The notes under the pieces are model-generated. The model worked only from the letters and a program-made list of their open reading frames with translations. It was not told where the DNA came from and did not search any database. Of a stretch of 64,000 nt of DNA, positions 26,447 to 36,372 are shown one piece after another (the stretch's first letter is position 1; each line of letters begins with the position of its first letter). The stretch spans positions 1-64,000 of the forward strand of contig MGUU01000014.1 in NCBI GenBank assembly GCA_001800135.1. Reading direction: 5' to 3'. Source of the DNA: Elusimicrobia bacterium RIFCSPLOWO2_02_FULL_39_32. Lineage in GTDB: Bacteria > Elusimicrobiota > Elusimicrobia > 2-02-FULL-39-32. The translations under genes were made by a program, and so were the position numbers.

Positions 26447-26544
26447 CGTTAGTTCTATTCTTAAAAAATTTATAAAGGTGAACTCTAAATTACTACCTGA
26501 ATATCACATCTATAAAAATGAGAACCTAGGACTTAAAATTAACC

Positions 26545-28371
26545 ATGCAAGAACAAAAGAACATTAGAAATGTAGCGATTATTGCCCATGTGGATCACGG
26601 AAAAACCACGCTGATTGACGCTATTTTGCGGCAAACACAAACCCACAGAAATATTAATGAGATGGGTGAACGCATTATGGATTCCATGGATTTAGAACGG
26701 GAAAGGGGCATTACCATCCGAGCTAAAAATGCCAGTGTGATCTATAAAGGAACCAAAATTAATATTGTAGATACCCCTGGCCATGCTGATTTTGGCGGGG
26801 AAGTGGAACGCATTTTACAAATGGTAGATGGAGCTCTCTTACTAGTGGATGCTAAAGATGGTCCTATGCCTCAAACCCGGTTTGTGTTAAGAAAAGCTTT
26901 AGAGTTAAAACATAAAATTATTGTTGTGATTAACAAAGTGGATCGGCCTGAAAGCCAAGTGGAAGAGGTAGTAAATCAAACATTTGATCTTTTTTGCGAA
27001 TTAAATGCCAGCGAAGAACAGCTAGATTTTCCTATTGTATATGCTTCTGCTTTAAATGGCACTGCTACTTTAGATTTAAAAAAACCCTCTTCTATCATAT
27101 CTCCTCTTTTAGACGTGATCCTTGAAAAAATTCCAGCTCCTAAAGTTGACATAGATGGACCTCTGCAAATGTTAGTTTTAGCTTTAAGACCAGACCCTTA
27201 TAAAGGAACCTTGGGAGTTGGAAAAATTGTAAGCGGCTCTGTTAAAAAAGGAGAAGCAGCTCTTCTTTGCAAAAAAGATGGAAGCCAACTTAATTCCAAA
27301 GTGACGAGTATCCTAACTTATGAAGGGTTGGACTGTATTGAAACAGAAACCGCTGAAGCTGGAGAAATTACAGCCATTGCCGGATTTAAAGGAATTGGGA
27401 TAGGAGACACCCTAACAGATCCTATCAATCCAAAGATCATTCCTCCTCCTACGATTGATGAGCCTACTGTAAGGATGAGTTTTGAAGTGAATACCAGCCC
27501 TTTTGCTGGTCAAGAAGGCAAATATGTAACCTCCCGTACTCTAAGAGAAAGGCTCTTTAAAGAACTAGAAACCAATGTTTCTTTACGCGTGGAAGAGACC
27601 CAGAGTCCGGATTCTTATCTGGTGGCTGGGAGAGGGGAACTACACCTTGCGATTCTAATTGAGACCATGCGCAGGGAGGGATATGAACTGCAAGTTTCCA
27701 AACCAGAAGTTATCCTCCATGAAAAAGATGGCAACCAATTCGAACCATTTGAATTTTTAGTGATTGATATCCCTCCTGAATATCAAGGAGCAGTATTAGA
27801 AGAGTTGGGCAAAAGAAAAGCAACTTTAAAAAATATGCTGCAAAGCCCGGCTGGGGAACTTCATTTTGAATATCAAATTCCCACAAGAAGTTTAATTGGA
27901 CTAAAAGGAGTTTTACTTACAAAAACCCGCGGAACCATTATCATGCATCATGTTTTTGAAGATTATAAGCCACTGCTTAAAGAAAAAATAATGCCAGACA
28001 ATCATGGCTCTTTAGTTTCAATGGAAACCGGCGCTTCCAACTCATACGCCTTAAACATGATTCAAGAAAGAGGGGATCTTTTTATAGGGCCTGGAATTGA
28101 GGTTTATCAAGGCATGGTTGTGGGTGAAAACGCCCGCGGTGAAGATTTAAATGTAAACCCTTGCAAAGAAAAAAAACTTACCAATATGAGAGCATCCGGA
28201 ACAGATGAAGCGATTATTCTCACCCCGCCCAGAGACTTAAGTTTAGAACTTGCCTTAGAATATATAGGCTCTGACGAACTAGTGGAAGTAACCCCAAAAA
28301 ACATTCGTTTGCGAAAAAGAATTTTAGATCCAAATTTGCGCAAACGCTCTAAAAAACAAACAGCATCTTAA
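26545..28371 (+). CDS. typA: TypA/BipA ribosome-associated GTPase
   Basis: A full-length 608-residue translational GTPase. The G motifs are AHVDHGKTT (G1), [11 protein letters not shown] (G3) and NKVDR (G4), with GITIRAKNA for switch I. An EF-G-like domain 3 and the TypA-specific C-terminal region ([19 protein letters not shown]-like [11 protein letters not shown]) follow. BipA assists ribosome assembly and stress responses. It has no strong SD and a leader of about 90-100 bases. Confidence 0.97.
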   Translation: MQEQKNIRNVAIIAHVDHGKTTLIDAILRQTQTHRNINEMGERIMDSMDLERERGITIRAKNASVIYKGTKINIVDTPGHADFGGEVERILQMVDGALLLVDAKDGPMPQTRFVLRKALELKHKIIVVINKVDRPESQVEEVVNQTFDLFCELNASEEQLDFPIVYASALNGTATLDLKKPSSIISPLLDVILEKIPAPKVDIDGPLQMLVLALRPDPYKGTLGVGKIVSGSVKKGEAALLCKKDGSQLNSKVTSILTYEGLDCIETETAEAGEITAIAGFKGIGIGDTLTDPINPKIIPPPTIDEPTVRMSFEVNTSPFAGQEGKYVTSRTLRERLFKELETNVSLRVEETQSPDSYLVAGRGELHLAILIETMRREGYELQVSKPEVILHEKDGNQFEPFEFLVIDIPPEYQGAVLEELGKRKATLKNMLQSPAGELHFEYQIPTRSLIGLKGVLLTKTRGTIIMHHVFEDYKPLLKEKIMPDNHGSLVSMETGASNSYALNMIQERGDLFIGPGIEVYQGMVVGENARGEDLNVNPCKEKKLTNMRASGTDEAIILTPPRDLSLELALEYIGSDELVEVTPKNIRLRKRILDPNLRKRSKKQTAS

Positions 28372-28387
28372 ATAATTTTCAATAAAG

Positions 28388-28419
28388 AAGAGTCACCCTT
28401 CCAGAAAAGAACGACTCTT
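28388..28419 (+). terminator. Possible terminator after typA
   Basis: AAGAGTC pairs with GACTCTT (7 bp) across an 18-base loop, 17 bases after the typA stop. There is only a short T run (TTT) in the 3' arm, so this is weak. Confidence 0.35.
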
Positions 28420-28491
28420 TAACCAATTTTGCACAATCCTACCTGCATCAAATTACACACTCTATGATACATTACCCCCCACAGAGGATTA

Positions 28492-28520
28492 TTGGACAGA
28501 TGCCTCAATATTTTTATATA
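28492..28520 (+). promoter_or_regulatory. Possible promoter at the head of the glycan locus
   Basis: TTGGAC (28492-28497) and TATATA (28515-28520) are 17 bases apart, about 94 bases before the first GT2 of the locus. The rest of the 243-base gap (28372-28613) holds the typA hairpin and AT-rich sequence. Confidence 0.35.
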
Positions 28521-28613
28521 CTAAACTTTAAAATTTATAAAAAATTAATCTAATTATTTAAATTTTTATATTATGTCATTTTTTGAATAATATTATATTT
28601 TATAAGGGATACT

Positions 28614-29318
28614 ATGAAGACCACTTTACTGATTCCAGTTTTGAATGAAATTCAAGCTATGAAACAGATTATGCCTCTCATAAAAAATGAGTGGGTTGAT
28701 CAAATACTTGTAATTGACGGTGGTTCAACGGATGGATCTGTAGAATATGTTAAGAAAGCTGGTTACCCTTTATATATTCAGAATAAAAAAGGATTAAGAC
28801 ACGCATATATGGAAGCTATGAGTTATGTTACTGGAGATGTTATCATTACCTTTAGCCCCGATGGAAATTCTATTCCAGAACTGATACCTCAACTGATTGA
28901 GAAGATGAAGGAAGGATATGATATGGTAATTGCATCACGTTACCTAGATGGTGCAAAAAGCTATGACGATGATTTGATTACTGCCTTTGGAAACTGGTTT
29001 TTTACAAAAACAGTTAATATGCTCCATGGCAGTACCTACACAGATGCTATGGTCATGTATCGTATATTCAAAAAAGAAATTGTCTATCAATTGGATTTGC
29101 ATAAAGATGCATCGTATAGTACTGAAGAAAAACTATTTCATACCATAATCAGTTGGGAACCTCTTTTATCAGTTCGATGCGCAAAACGCAAACTTAAGGT
29201 AACTGAAATTCCTGGTGATGAACCTGTGCGGATTGGTGGAAAAAGAAAACTTCAAATATTTTGTTGGGGTGCAGCCTACTACTTTCAATTCATTAAAGAA
29301 CTATTCTACTGGAAATGA
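28614..29318 (+). CDS. GT2 glycosyltransferase of DPM1 type, altered metal motif
   Basis: The start has a good SD (AAGGGA). The GT2 fold is recognisable from LLIPVLNEIQAM, VIDGGSTDGSVEYVKKAG and IASRYLDGAKSYDD. At the metal site the usual D-A-D is replaced by TFSPDGNSIPE, which keeps a single Asp. It has 234 residues and no membrane segment. It is followed by a GT-C gene 42 bases on, forming a donor-synthase/transferase pair. The altered motif may mean a different sugar donor or metal use. Confidence 0.8.
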   Translation: MKTTLLIPVLNEIQAMKQIMPLIKNEWVDQILVIDGGSTDGSVEYVKKAGYPLYIQNKKGLRHAYMEAMSYVTGDVIITFSPDGNSIPELIPQLIEKMKEGYDMVIASRYLDGAKSYDDDLITAFGNWFFTKTVNMLHGSTYTDAMVMYRIFKKEIVYQLDLHKDASYSTEEKLFHTIISWEPLLSVRCAKRKLKVTEIPGDEPVRIGGKRKLQIFCWGAAYYFQFIKELFYWK

Positions 29319-29360
29319 CTTTTATCTAATCATAAGTGATTCTTATGTTAGCGATAAAAT

Positions 29361-30911
29361 ATGGTTAATATTTTTAGACTGAAATCCCAATGGATACTGG
29401 CATTAGGATGTTTGACATACATTTTCATCAATTTTATCTATCTGGATAAATATCCTGCTGTATATGGTGACGAATCTCTTTATACCGAACCTGTTACTAA
29501 CTTTCTAGCTATAGGAAAATTTAGAACTAACCTCTACCCTCCAATCGGAGGATTTGATCAATCTAATTTGATTCATGGAAGGATTTTCAATTTTGTACAG
29601 GCTCTTTTTCTAAAAATATTCGGGGTCAATATTCTAGCTATGAGAATCCAACCTTTTTTAGCGGGATTGTTAACTATTTTGTTAACATATCTCATGGCTC
29701 TAGAACTATTCTCAAATAAAAATATAGCTATTATAGCTGCTGTTTGGTTATCGTTATCTCATGTATTTATTTTTGCATCACACTTTGCAAGACCAGACAT
29801 GACAGCCTCTCTCTTTACAATTTTATCCATTTACATCTTATTGATAGCCAAAAAAAACAATAGCGACAGGCTATATTTTTTAAGTAGTTTGATAGCCGCT
29901 CTCAATATTGATATTCATCCACCTGGCAACATAGCAATTTTTATAGTTTTTGGATTGCTTGCCCAATGGTTTTTTTCAAAAGAAATCAACAAAAAAAATA
30001 TCTTCTATGCTGTCTTGGGAACATCTGTGGGGTTACTTTGGTGGTGTTTTTGGCATATACTTTTAGATACTAATCTATATTTAAAACAACGCCAATTTAT
30101 TCAAATCTTTCAACAAAGACCATTAATTAACAACCCTCTTTTCATTATTAGAAGTGAGTTTCAACGTTGGTATGATTTTTTCTGGATGGGGGCGTACCAT
30201 AGGAATATTTTCCTTCTAATCCTTTTTTTAATTAGCAACATTTATGCATTTCTAAAATTTAGGAGTAAAGGTTCTGCCACAGTCTTAATTGCAATCATCA
30301 GTGGCACGATTGGATTTTGTATCGGAGCTCCAAACAAAACAACTTGGTATGTGATTTATATCTATCCATTTCTCATTCTTTCTTCTGCAGCATTTTTGTA
30401 TGATTTTCACCTTTCCAGGTCTCTCTGGAAAAGAACGGCTATCTGGCCTGTAACCCTGCTTCTGATTTTATTCCTTACGTTTGAATGTACAGAAAAATTA
30501 AGATTTTACCATTCAGATTATAACAACTTTATAAAAAAAGTGATGAAACAAATACCTGAAGGATCGCGTATCCTTGCTAGTGACAATCTCTGGATTGGAT
30601 TAAAAGACCATGGCTCATTTATTGCCATGCATGTTATTGGACATCGGACTAATATGCTCCATAAAAAAATTCAAACTGATTTTTACGCAGGAAGTTTTGA
30701 AGATTTTTTTAGAAGACTCTCGATCCAGTATATTGTAGCCGATGAAGAAATGCTTAGCTGGCCTCACTTGAAAGACACCCTTCACCCTTATATTAATACA
30801 CATTGTAAACTTGTAACCATTATAGAAGATCCATTTTATAGCTTTTCCAACTACCTTTCAAAAAGAAGCCCGAGGCCGCTTGTAACAAAAATTTATAAGG
30901 TTCTGCAATGA
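29361..30911 (+). CDS. GT-C membrane glycosyltransferase (PMT_2-like)
   Basis: This 516-residue protein has about 11 membrane helices. The first outer loop has the acidic motif VYGDESLYTEPV, and a later loop has FARPDMTASLF, both typical of ArnT/PMT_2 proteins. It ends in a soluble periplasmic-type domain. It probably uses the polyprenyl-phosphate sugar made by the upstream GT2 to decorate a surface glycan or lipid. The acceptor is unknown. Confidence 0.8.
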   Translation: MVNIFRLKSQWILALGCLTYIFINFIYLDKYPAVYGDESLYTEPVTNFLAIGKFRTNLYPPIGGFDQSNLIHGRIFNFVQALFLKIFGVNILAMRIQPFLAGLLTILLTYLMALELFSNKNIAIIAAVWLSLSHVFIFASHFARPDMTASLFTILSIYILLIAKKNNSDRLYFLSSLIAALNIDIHPPGNIAIFIVFGLLAQWFFSKEINKKNIFYAVLGTSVGLLWWCFWHILLDTNLYLKQRQFIQIFQQRPLINNPLFIIRSEFQRWYDFFWMGAYHRNIFLLILFLISNIYAFLKFRSKGSATVLIAIISGTIGFCIGAPNKTTWYVIYIYPFLILSSAAFLYDFHLSRSLWKRTAIWPVTLLLILFLTFECTEKLRFYHSDYNNFIKKVMKQIPEGSRILASDNLWIGLKDHGSFIAMHVIGHRTNMLHKKIQTDFYAGSFEDFFRRLSIQYIVADEEMLSWPHLKDTLHPYINTHCKLVTIIEDPFYSFSNYLSKRSPRPLVTKIYKVLQ

Positions 30912-30994
30912 ACAATGCTCTCAAACTAGATAATAAGAACGAAAATATTTGAACTTATACCTTTGAACCTAAAATAACTCTACAAACCTATTCC

Positions 30995-31993
30995 ATGATT
31001 ATTAGCAAAACTCCTTTCAGAATTTCTTTTTTTGGTGGAGGCACGGATTACCCTGTGTGGTTTAAGGAAAATGGCGGATCTGTTCTTGTAACATCTATTG
31101 ATAAATACTGTTATATTTCTTCTCGTTATCTGCCACCTTTTTTCGAATATAAATCGCGCATCCTATATTCACAGGTTGAAACCATCAATAAAATTGAAGA
31201 TATTAAACACCCCTCTGTAAGGGAATGCTTAGAGTTTATGAAAATAAAGAAAGGCATGGAAATACACCATGATGCGGATCTGCCTGCGCGCACAGGGCTA
31301 GGTTCAAGTTCTTCATTCACGGTTGGTTTATTGAACACTTTAAACGCTTTAAAGGGAAAAATTATTTCCCAAAATCAGCTGGCCAAAGATGCAATTCATG
31401 TTGAACAAAACCTTTTAAAGGAAAATGTTGGGTGTCAAGACCAAATTGCGGCAACTTACGGTGGTTTTAACCTGATTGAATTTAAAGATGGGCAAGAAAA
31501 TTTTAGGGTCTATCCTATTACTATAAAAAGCGAACGGTTAACACTATTCCACAGCCATTTAATGCTTATATTTACTGGTTTTTCCAGAATTGCTTCTGAA
31601 ATTGCCAAAGAACTTGTGCAAACTACTCATCAGCGCAAAAAAGAATTGAAGATCATCCACCAAATGGTAAATGAGGGTTTAAAGATATTAAGCGGGAACG
31701 GAAATATTTTAGAATTTGGTAAATTACTGCATGAAAGTTGGAAAATCAAAAGAGGCTTAACAAGCAAAATTACAACACCTGCAATTGATGAAATTTATTC
31801 GGAAGCTTTAAAGGCTGGAGCGAAAGGCGGAAAATTATTGGGAGCAGGAGGCGGTGGTTTTGTTTTACTGTTTGCTGAGCCAGCAGTTCAACCCAAAATA
31901 AAAGCGCGGCTTAAAAAATTTTTGCACGTTCCGTTTCAGTTTGAAAATTCTGGCAGCCAGATTATATTCTACAAGGAAGATCAGTATAAATAA
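30995..31993 (+). CDS. GHMP kinase, heptose-7-phosphate kinase-like (HddA type)
   Basis: The protein begins MIISKTPFRISFFGGGTDYP, the HddA/mevalonate-kinase-like sugar kinase start. It has the ATP loop LPARTGLGSSSSFTVGLLN and the third GHMP motif GGKLLGAGGGGFVLLF. HddA phosphorylates D-glycero-D-manno-heptose 7-phosphate at C1 on the way to GDP-heptose. No GmhA or HddC partner is in the window, so another sugar, for instance fucose or a related ketose, is possible. It stands alone, 66 bases before the radical SAM operon. Confidence 0.85.
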   Translation: MIISKTPFRISFFGGGTDYPVWFKENGGSVLVTSIDKYCYISSRYLPPFFEYKSRILYSQVETINKIEDIKHPSVRECLEFMKIKKGMEIHHDADLPARTGLGSSSSFTVGLLNTLNALKGKIISQNQLAKDAIHVEQNLLKENVGCQDQIAATYGGFNLIEFKDGQENFRVYPITIKSERLTLFHSHLMLIFTGFSRIASEIAKELVQTTHQRKKELKIIHQMVNEGLKILSGNGNILEFGKLLHESWKIKRGLTSKITTPAIDEIYSEALKAGAKGGKLLGAGGGGFVLLFAEPAVQPKIKARLKKFLHVPFQFENSGSQIIFYKEDQYK

Positions 31994-32058
31994 AAATTAA
32001 AAATCCGTTAAAAAAACAAAAAAAATGCTAAAATAATTAATTCTTAGGAGCTTTTTAA

Positions 32059-33567
32059 ATGAACTCAAAAACAGACATAGATTTAGTTTTAATTCACCCC
32101 GGACACAGAACCAGAATTTACCAGTCTCTGGGAAACGAAATCACGGCCATTGAAACGCCGATTTGGGCGGGTTTAGTAGCCAATTTTGTTCGCCATAAAG
32201 GGTTTTCGGTTGCAATTATAGATGGTGAGGCCGAAAATTTAAGCCCCGAACAGGTGGTCCAGAGGGTAGTAGATATGAAACCGCTTCTTGCTGCAGTGGT
32301 GGTGTATGGACACCAGCCTTCCGCTTCAAGCCAAAATATGACCGTAGCCGGAGAGATGTGTACGACATTAAAAGAGCTAAATCCTAACCTAAATATTTTG
32401 ATGTTTGGCGGTCATGTTGCCGCGTTGCCGGAGCGCACCATGCAGGAAGAGGACATCGATTTTGCGGCCTGCGGGGAAGGCCCTTACACGGTGGTGGATC
32501 TTTTGAGCGCCTTAAAATCCTCCCAACCCAATTTTTCTAAAGTACGCGGTTTGTGTTATCGGGAAAACGAGGTTCTTCGGTTTAATCCGGCCCCGCCTTT
32601 AGTGAACGATTTGAACCATGAAATGCCTGGAATTGCGTGGGATCTTTTGCCCATGGATGGGTATCGCGATTACAATTGGCATTGTTTTGGAAATTTAAAA
32701 CGAAAGCCGTATGCCGCGATCTACTCTACTCTTGGCTGCCCTTACCACTGCACTTTTTGTTGCATTCAGTCCCCTTTTAAAGAGGGAGAAAAGGCTTCCG
32801 GACTCAAAGCCAATGTCAACAGTTACCGTTTCTGGAACCCCGAATTTGTGATTCAGGAAATTGATAAACTTGTAAATGAATACGGTATCAGCAACCTCCG
32901 TTTCTCTGATGAAATGTTTGTCTTGAATATGAGGCACGTTTATGGAATCTGCGATCTTATCATGCAACGCGGCTACAAATTAAATATCTATGCTTATGCG
33001 AGAATTGACACGGTAAAAGACGACCGTACCATTGATAAATTAAAAGCCGCTGGATTTAACTGGCTGTGCTTCGGAATTGAATCCGCATCAGAGCATGTAA
33101 GAGATGATGTTGAAAAAAACTTCAGCCAGGAAGAGATTTACGATGTTGTTAAGAGAGTGCGGACTGCTGGCATCAATGTAATGGCCAATTATATTTTTGG
33201 ACTGCCCGAAGATGATATGAAATCCATGCAAACCACTTTAGACCAAGCGATCGATCTCAACTGCGAATTTGCGAATTTTTATTGTGCGATGGCATATCCC
33301 GGATCCCAGCTCTATCAAATTGCCCTCAAAGAAAAGTGGCAGCTTCCTAAAGAATGGACAGGTTATTCCCAACATTCCATAGACTCTCTTCCCCTACCTA
33401 CAAAATATTTGTCCTCGGCCGAAGTGATTCGGTTTCGAGATAATGCCTGGCAAAAATATTTCACCAGTCCAAAATATTTAAACATGATCGAAAAAAAGTT
33501 CGGAACCGAAACCGTTAAAGATATTCGACACATGACTTCTTACAAACTGGAAAGACAACATGCGTGA
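32059..33567 (+). CDS. B12-binding-domain radical SAM protein (first gene of eight-gene operon)
   Basis: Residues 1-170 form a cobalamin-binding-like domain with the G-rich ILMFGGHVAALPE. The usual D-x-H-x-x-G ligand motif is not seen. The radical SAM core starts near 220 with STLGCPYHCTFCCIQ (CX3CX2C, 4Fe-4S binding). Such enzymes methylate or rearrange carbon centres of complex natural products. A TTAGGAG SD precedes the ATG. Its stop overlaps the transketolase start by 8 bases. G+C content is visibly higher here than in nearby glycosyltransferase genes. The substrate is unknown; a sugar or lipid of this locus is likely. Confidence 0.88.
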   Translation: MNSKTDIDLVLIHPGHRTRIYQSLGNEITAIETPIWAGLVANFVRHKGFSVAIIDGEAENLSPEQVVQRVVDMKPLLAAVVVYGHQPSASSQNMTVAGEMCTTLKELNPNLNILMFGGHVAALPERTMQEEDIDFAACGEGPYTVVDLLSALKSSQPNFSKVRGLCYRENEVLRFNPAPPLVNDLNHEMPGIAWDLLPMDGYRDYNWHCFGNLKRKPYAAIYSTLGCPYHCTFCCIQSPFKEGEKASGLKANVNSYRFWNPEFVIQEIDKLVNEYGISNLRFSDEMFVLNMRHVYGICDLIMQRGYKLNIYAYARIDTVKDDRTIDKLKAAGFNWLCFGIESASEHVRDDVEKNFSQEEIYDVVKRVRTAGINVMANYIFGLPEDDMKSMQTTLDQAIDLNCEFANFYCAMAYPGSQLYQIALKEKWQLPKEWTGYSQHSIDSLPLPTKYLSSAEVIRFRDNAWQKYFTSPKYLNMIEKKFGTETVKDIRHMTSYKLERQHA

Positions 33568-34393
33568 TATCCATCCGTTTCTTTCAAAATCCCAGTGGCT
33601 CAGAAAAGAAATTTTTGACATGGTAATCCGTACCCAAAAAGGCCACATCCCTTCCTGCTATTCCTGCTCTGAAATAGTTTTAGCGCTTTGTTACGGTGGA
33701 ATGATTCGGTTCGATGCTAAAAACCCGCGGTCTAAAAACAGAGACTCCTTGATTGTCAGTAAAGGCCATGCGGCCATGGTGCTTTATCCTATTTTAGCAG
33801 ACCTTGGTTTTTATCCGAAAGAAGAACTTTTAAAATTTACCAATCCAAATGGCATCCTGCGGATGTATGCAGATCATACCATTCCTGGAATCGAAGCTAT
33901 TTGCGGTTCCTTGGGTCACGGGTTCACGATTGCGGCAGGTTATGCCTTAGCGGCTAAAAGAGACGGCAGAGACTCCAAGTCTTATGTTATCGTGAGCGAC
34001 GGGGAATGCTATGAAGGGTCTGTTTGGGAAACCGCGATGTTTGCTTCCCATTACGAGCTGGACAATTTGATTACGGTTGTAGACCGCAATGGGCTGTGCA
34101 TATTGAGTGAGACGGAAAAATGCGTAAAATTGAATCCGTTAGAAGACAAATGGAAAGCTTTCGGCTGGAATGTGATCAATGTGAACGGGCATTCCTACAC
34201 GGATATCTTTAGAGGGTTTGATGATTTAGTGAAAAATAAAAACAAAAAACCGACTGTTATTATTTCCAAAAGCGTTAAAGGCAAAGGGATTTCATTTATG
34301 GAAAACAAGGTGGAGTGGCACAATAAAATGCCCAACGCAGAGCAGGTAGGCAAAGCCAGAGAAAATCTGGAAAAAAACTGCATTATCAATTAA
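33560..34393 (+). CDS. Transketolase N-terminal subunit
   Basis: The thiamine diphosphate-binding part of a split transketolase. Visible motifs are SKGHAAMVLYP (catalytic His region), GSLGHGFTIAAGYALAAK and the TPP/metal motif SDGECYEGSVWETAMFASHYELDNLITVVDRNG; at the GDG position S replaces G. At 277 residues it has the normal split-subunit length. It overlaps the radical SAM gene by 8 bases and lies 6 bases before the C-terminal subunit. The operon partners suggest a transfer of a two-carbon ketol to a nucleotide sugar or precursor rather than housekeeping use; this is inference. Confidence 0.92.
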   Translation: MRDIHPFLSKSQWLRKEIFDMVIRTQKGHIPSCYSCSEIVLALCYGGMIRFDAKNPRSKNRDSLIVSKGHAAMVLYPILADLGFYPKEELLKFTNPNGILRMYADHTIPGIEAICGSLGHGFTIAAGYALAAKRDGRDSKSYVIVSDGECYEGSVWETAMFASHYELDNLITVVDRNGLCILSETEKCVKLNPLEDKWKAFGWNVINVNGHSYTDIFRGFDDLVKNKNKKPTVIISKSVKGKGISFMENKVEWHNKMPNAEQVGKARENLEKNCIIN

Positions 34394-34399
34394 AAAGAA

Positions 34400-35374
34400 A
34401 TGTCAACGCAAAATATTCTACCTCGCGATGTTTTTGTAAACCAAATTTATGAAGAGGCATTAAAAAATAAAGACCTTTATTTTTTAAGCGCCGATTTTGG
34501 CGCCCAGGCATTGGATAAATTCCGAGACCAGTTGCCCCACCAATTCATTCACGCCGGAATTTCCGAGCAGAATATGGTGGATATTGCGGCGGGTCTTGCA
34601 CTAAATGGAAAGTTGGCCTATATTTATGCGATGATTCCTTTTGTGACGTTCCGCTGTTACGAGCAAGTAAAGGTGGCATTAGCCACCATGAACCTGCCCG
34701 TAACCGTGGTAGGAGTCGGTTCCGGTTATAGCTACGATGATGCAGGACCTACCCACTACGCCACGGAAGATATTTCGTGTATGCGCGCTCTAGGAAATAT
34801 CGAAATTTTATCTCCTGGTGATACTCAGTCCACGTTTGAAGCTGCAAAACTTACCTTTACCAAACCGGCATTCCGCTATATCCGACTTGATCGAAAATTT
34901 TTGCCGGATATCTACCAAAAAGGAGAAACCCGATTTTTAAAAGATGGAATTTGTGAAATCGACAAGGGTGAAGAAATCTGTATTATTACCACCGGATACA
35001 TGGTTCAGAAAGTGCGCCAGGCAAAAGAAATATTGTTAAAAGAAGGCATTCAAATCGGAGTTATTGACCTATTTCGACTGAAGCCCATTCAGGGTACACT
35101 CTTAAGTTCTATTGTAAGTCGCTATAAAGGCGTGATGACAGTTGAAGAGCAGTTTTTAAGCGGCGGTTTGGGCAGCGCCATCACAGAGGTTTTGGCAGAT
35201 GAAAGGATATTGCTTCCTGTCAAAAGAGTTGGGATTAATGACCATTATTATCTTGACAATGGAGGCAGAGAGTATCTTCATAAGCTTTGCAAGATTGACG
35301 TGCAAAGTATTGTTGAAAAAATAAAACAATTTCATGCCTCTCTGGCGGGAAATCGAGTTCTTTCTTCTAAATAA
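34400..35374 (+). CDS. Transketolase C-terminal subunit
   Basis: Contains the pyrimidine-binding domain of a split transketolase: FIHAGISEQNMVDIAAGLALNG (with the catalytic Glu) and DDAGPTHYATEDISCMRAL. The C-terminal regulatory subdomain contains MTVEEQFLSGGLGSAI. It needs the upstream N-terminal subunit to form the active site, since TPP lies between the two. It is 324 residues long, normal for this type, and lies 6 bases after its partner. Confidence 0.92.
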   Translation: MSTQNILPRDVFVNQIYEEALKNKDLYFLSADFGAQALDKFRDQLPHQFIHAGISEQNMVDIAAGLALNGKLAYIYAMIPFVTFRCYEQVKVALATMNLPVTVVGVGSGYSYDDAGPTHYATEDISCMRALGNIEILSPGDTQSTFEAAKLTFTKPAFRYIRLDRKFLPDIYQKGETRFLKDGICEIDKGEEICIITTGYMVQKVRQAKEILLKEGIQIGVIDLFRLKPIQGTLLSSIVSRYKGVMTVEEQFLSGGLGSAITEVLADERILLPVKRVGINDHYYLDNGGREYLHKLCKIDVQSIVEKIKQFHASLAGNRVLSSK

Positions 35375-35427
35375 ATACTATTTTTTATTTTTAGCGTCCG
35401 AATATATTTTAATTAGTTTCAATTATC

Positions 35428-36357
35428 GTGCCGATTGATCTTATCAAAGTAACCTCTCCTTCTTTTTCCAAAAATGATTCGTTAAAGAGTCAGTTGCTCC
35501 GTTATTTTCCCAACAGCGTATTTAACAGCGAAGGTTCTATTTTTAATTCCAACCAGCTTAAAAATTTTTTAAAAGATTCCATTGGTGCCGTGATTGGCCT
35601 CGAAAAAATTGATGAGCCAGTATTGCAAAGCTGTAAAAATCTAAAAGTCATCGCAAAATTTGGAGTTGGGTTAGATAACATTGACCAGGTTGCCTGTAAA
35701 AAATATGGTATTCAAGTTTTAGGCAGCCATGGCGTGAATAAACTTTCCGTTGCGGAGCTTACGTTAGGTTTTATGATTGCCCTGTGCCGAAATTTCTACC
35801 GCGCTTCTTTGGAGCTTAAAAACGGCAAATGGAATAAAACCGGCGGGTATGAACTAAGCGGAAAAACTGTTGGCATTATCGGTGTTGGGAATATCGGGAA
35901 AGAAGTGGTTCGACTCTTACAGCCGTTCCATTGTAAGATACTGGTGAATGATATACTCGATCAGGTGGATTATTATAAGATGAATCAATTGATTGAATCC
36001 ACAAAGGAAAATCTGTTTAAAAAGGCGGACATCGTGACGATTCATACTCCGCTTACAGCGCAAACAAAAAATATAGTTAATAAAATTAGTTTAGCCAGCA
36101 TGAAAAAAGGATCTTTTCTCATCAATACTTCCAGAGGACCGGTTATAAACCAGCAAGACTTGAAAGAAGCTTTAATCGCTGGAACCATTGCGGGCGCCGC
36201 AATCGATGTTTATGAAACTGAACCACCAGAAGATCAGGAACTGCTTCGTCTGCCTAATTTAATCTGTTCTCCACATATTGGAGGGGCATCGGTTGAAGCT
36301 GTAATGGAAATGGGTTTAAGTGCGATTAATCAGTTAAAAAAATTTTTTAAGGCATAA
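35428..36357 (+). CDS. D-2-hydroxyacid dehydrogenase (phosphoglycerate dehydrogenase-like)
   Basis: The NAD-binding core is clear: GKTVGIIGVGNIGKEV, then NTSRGPVI (catalytic Arg), DVYETEPPEDQ (Glu) and CSPHIGGAS (His). It starts at a GTG. With 309 residues it lacks the C-terminal ACT domain of serine-pathway SerA enzymes. The location between transketolase and sugar SDR genes implies reduction or oxidation of a 2-hydroxy/2-keto acid made or used by the pathway. The true substrate is not known. Confidence 0.9.
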   Translation: MPIDLIKVTSPSFSKNDSLKSQLLRYFPNSVFNSEGSIFNSNQLKNFLKDSIGAVIGLEKIDEPVLQSCKNLKVIAKFGVGLDNIDQVACKKYGIQVLGSHGVNKLSVAELTLGFMIALCRNFYRASLELKNGKWNKTGGYELSGKTVGIIGVGNIGKEVVRLLQPFHCKILVNDILDQVDYYKMNQLIESTKENLFKKADIVTIHTPLTAQTKNIVNKISLASMKKGSFLINTSRGPVINQQDLKEALIAGTIAGAAIDVYETEPPEDQELLRLPNLICSPHIGGASVEAVMEMGLSAINQLKKFFKA

Positions 36358-36372
36358 CATAAAAAAACATTT

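Noticed and set aside
26319-26567. 82-aa + strand ORF across the hisG/typA gap
   Set aside because: Its first third is antisense to hisG, it runs over both promoters into typA, and has no SD or recognisable domain.
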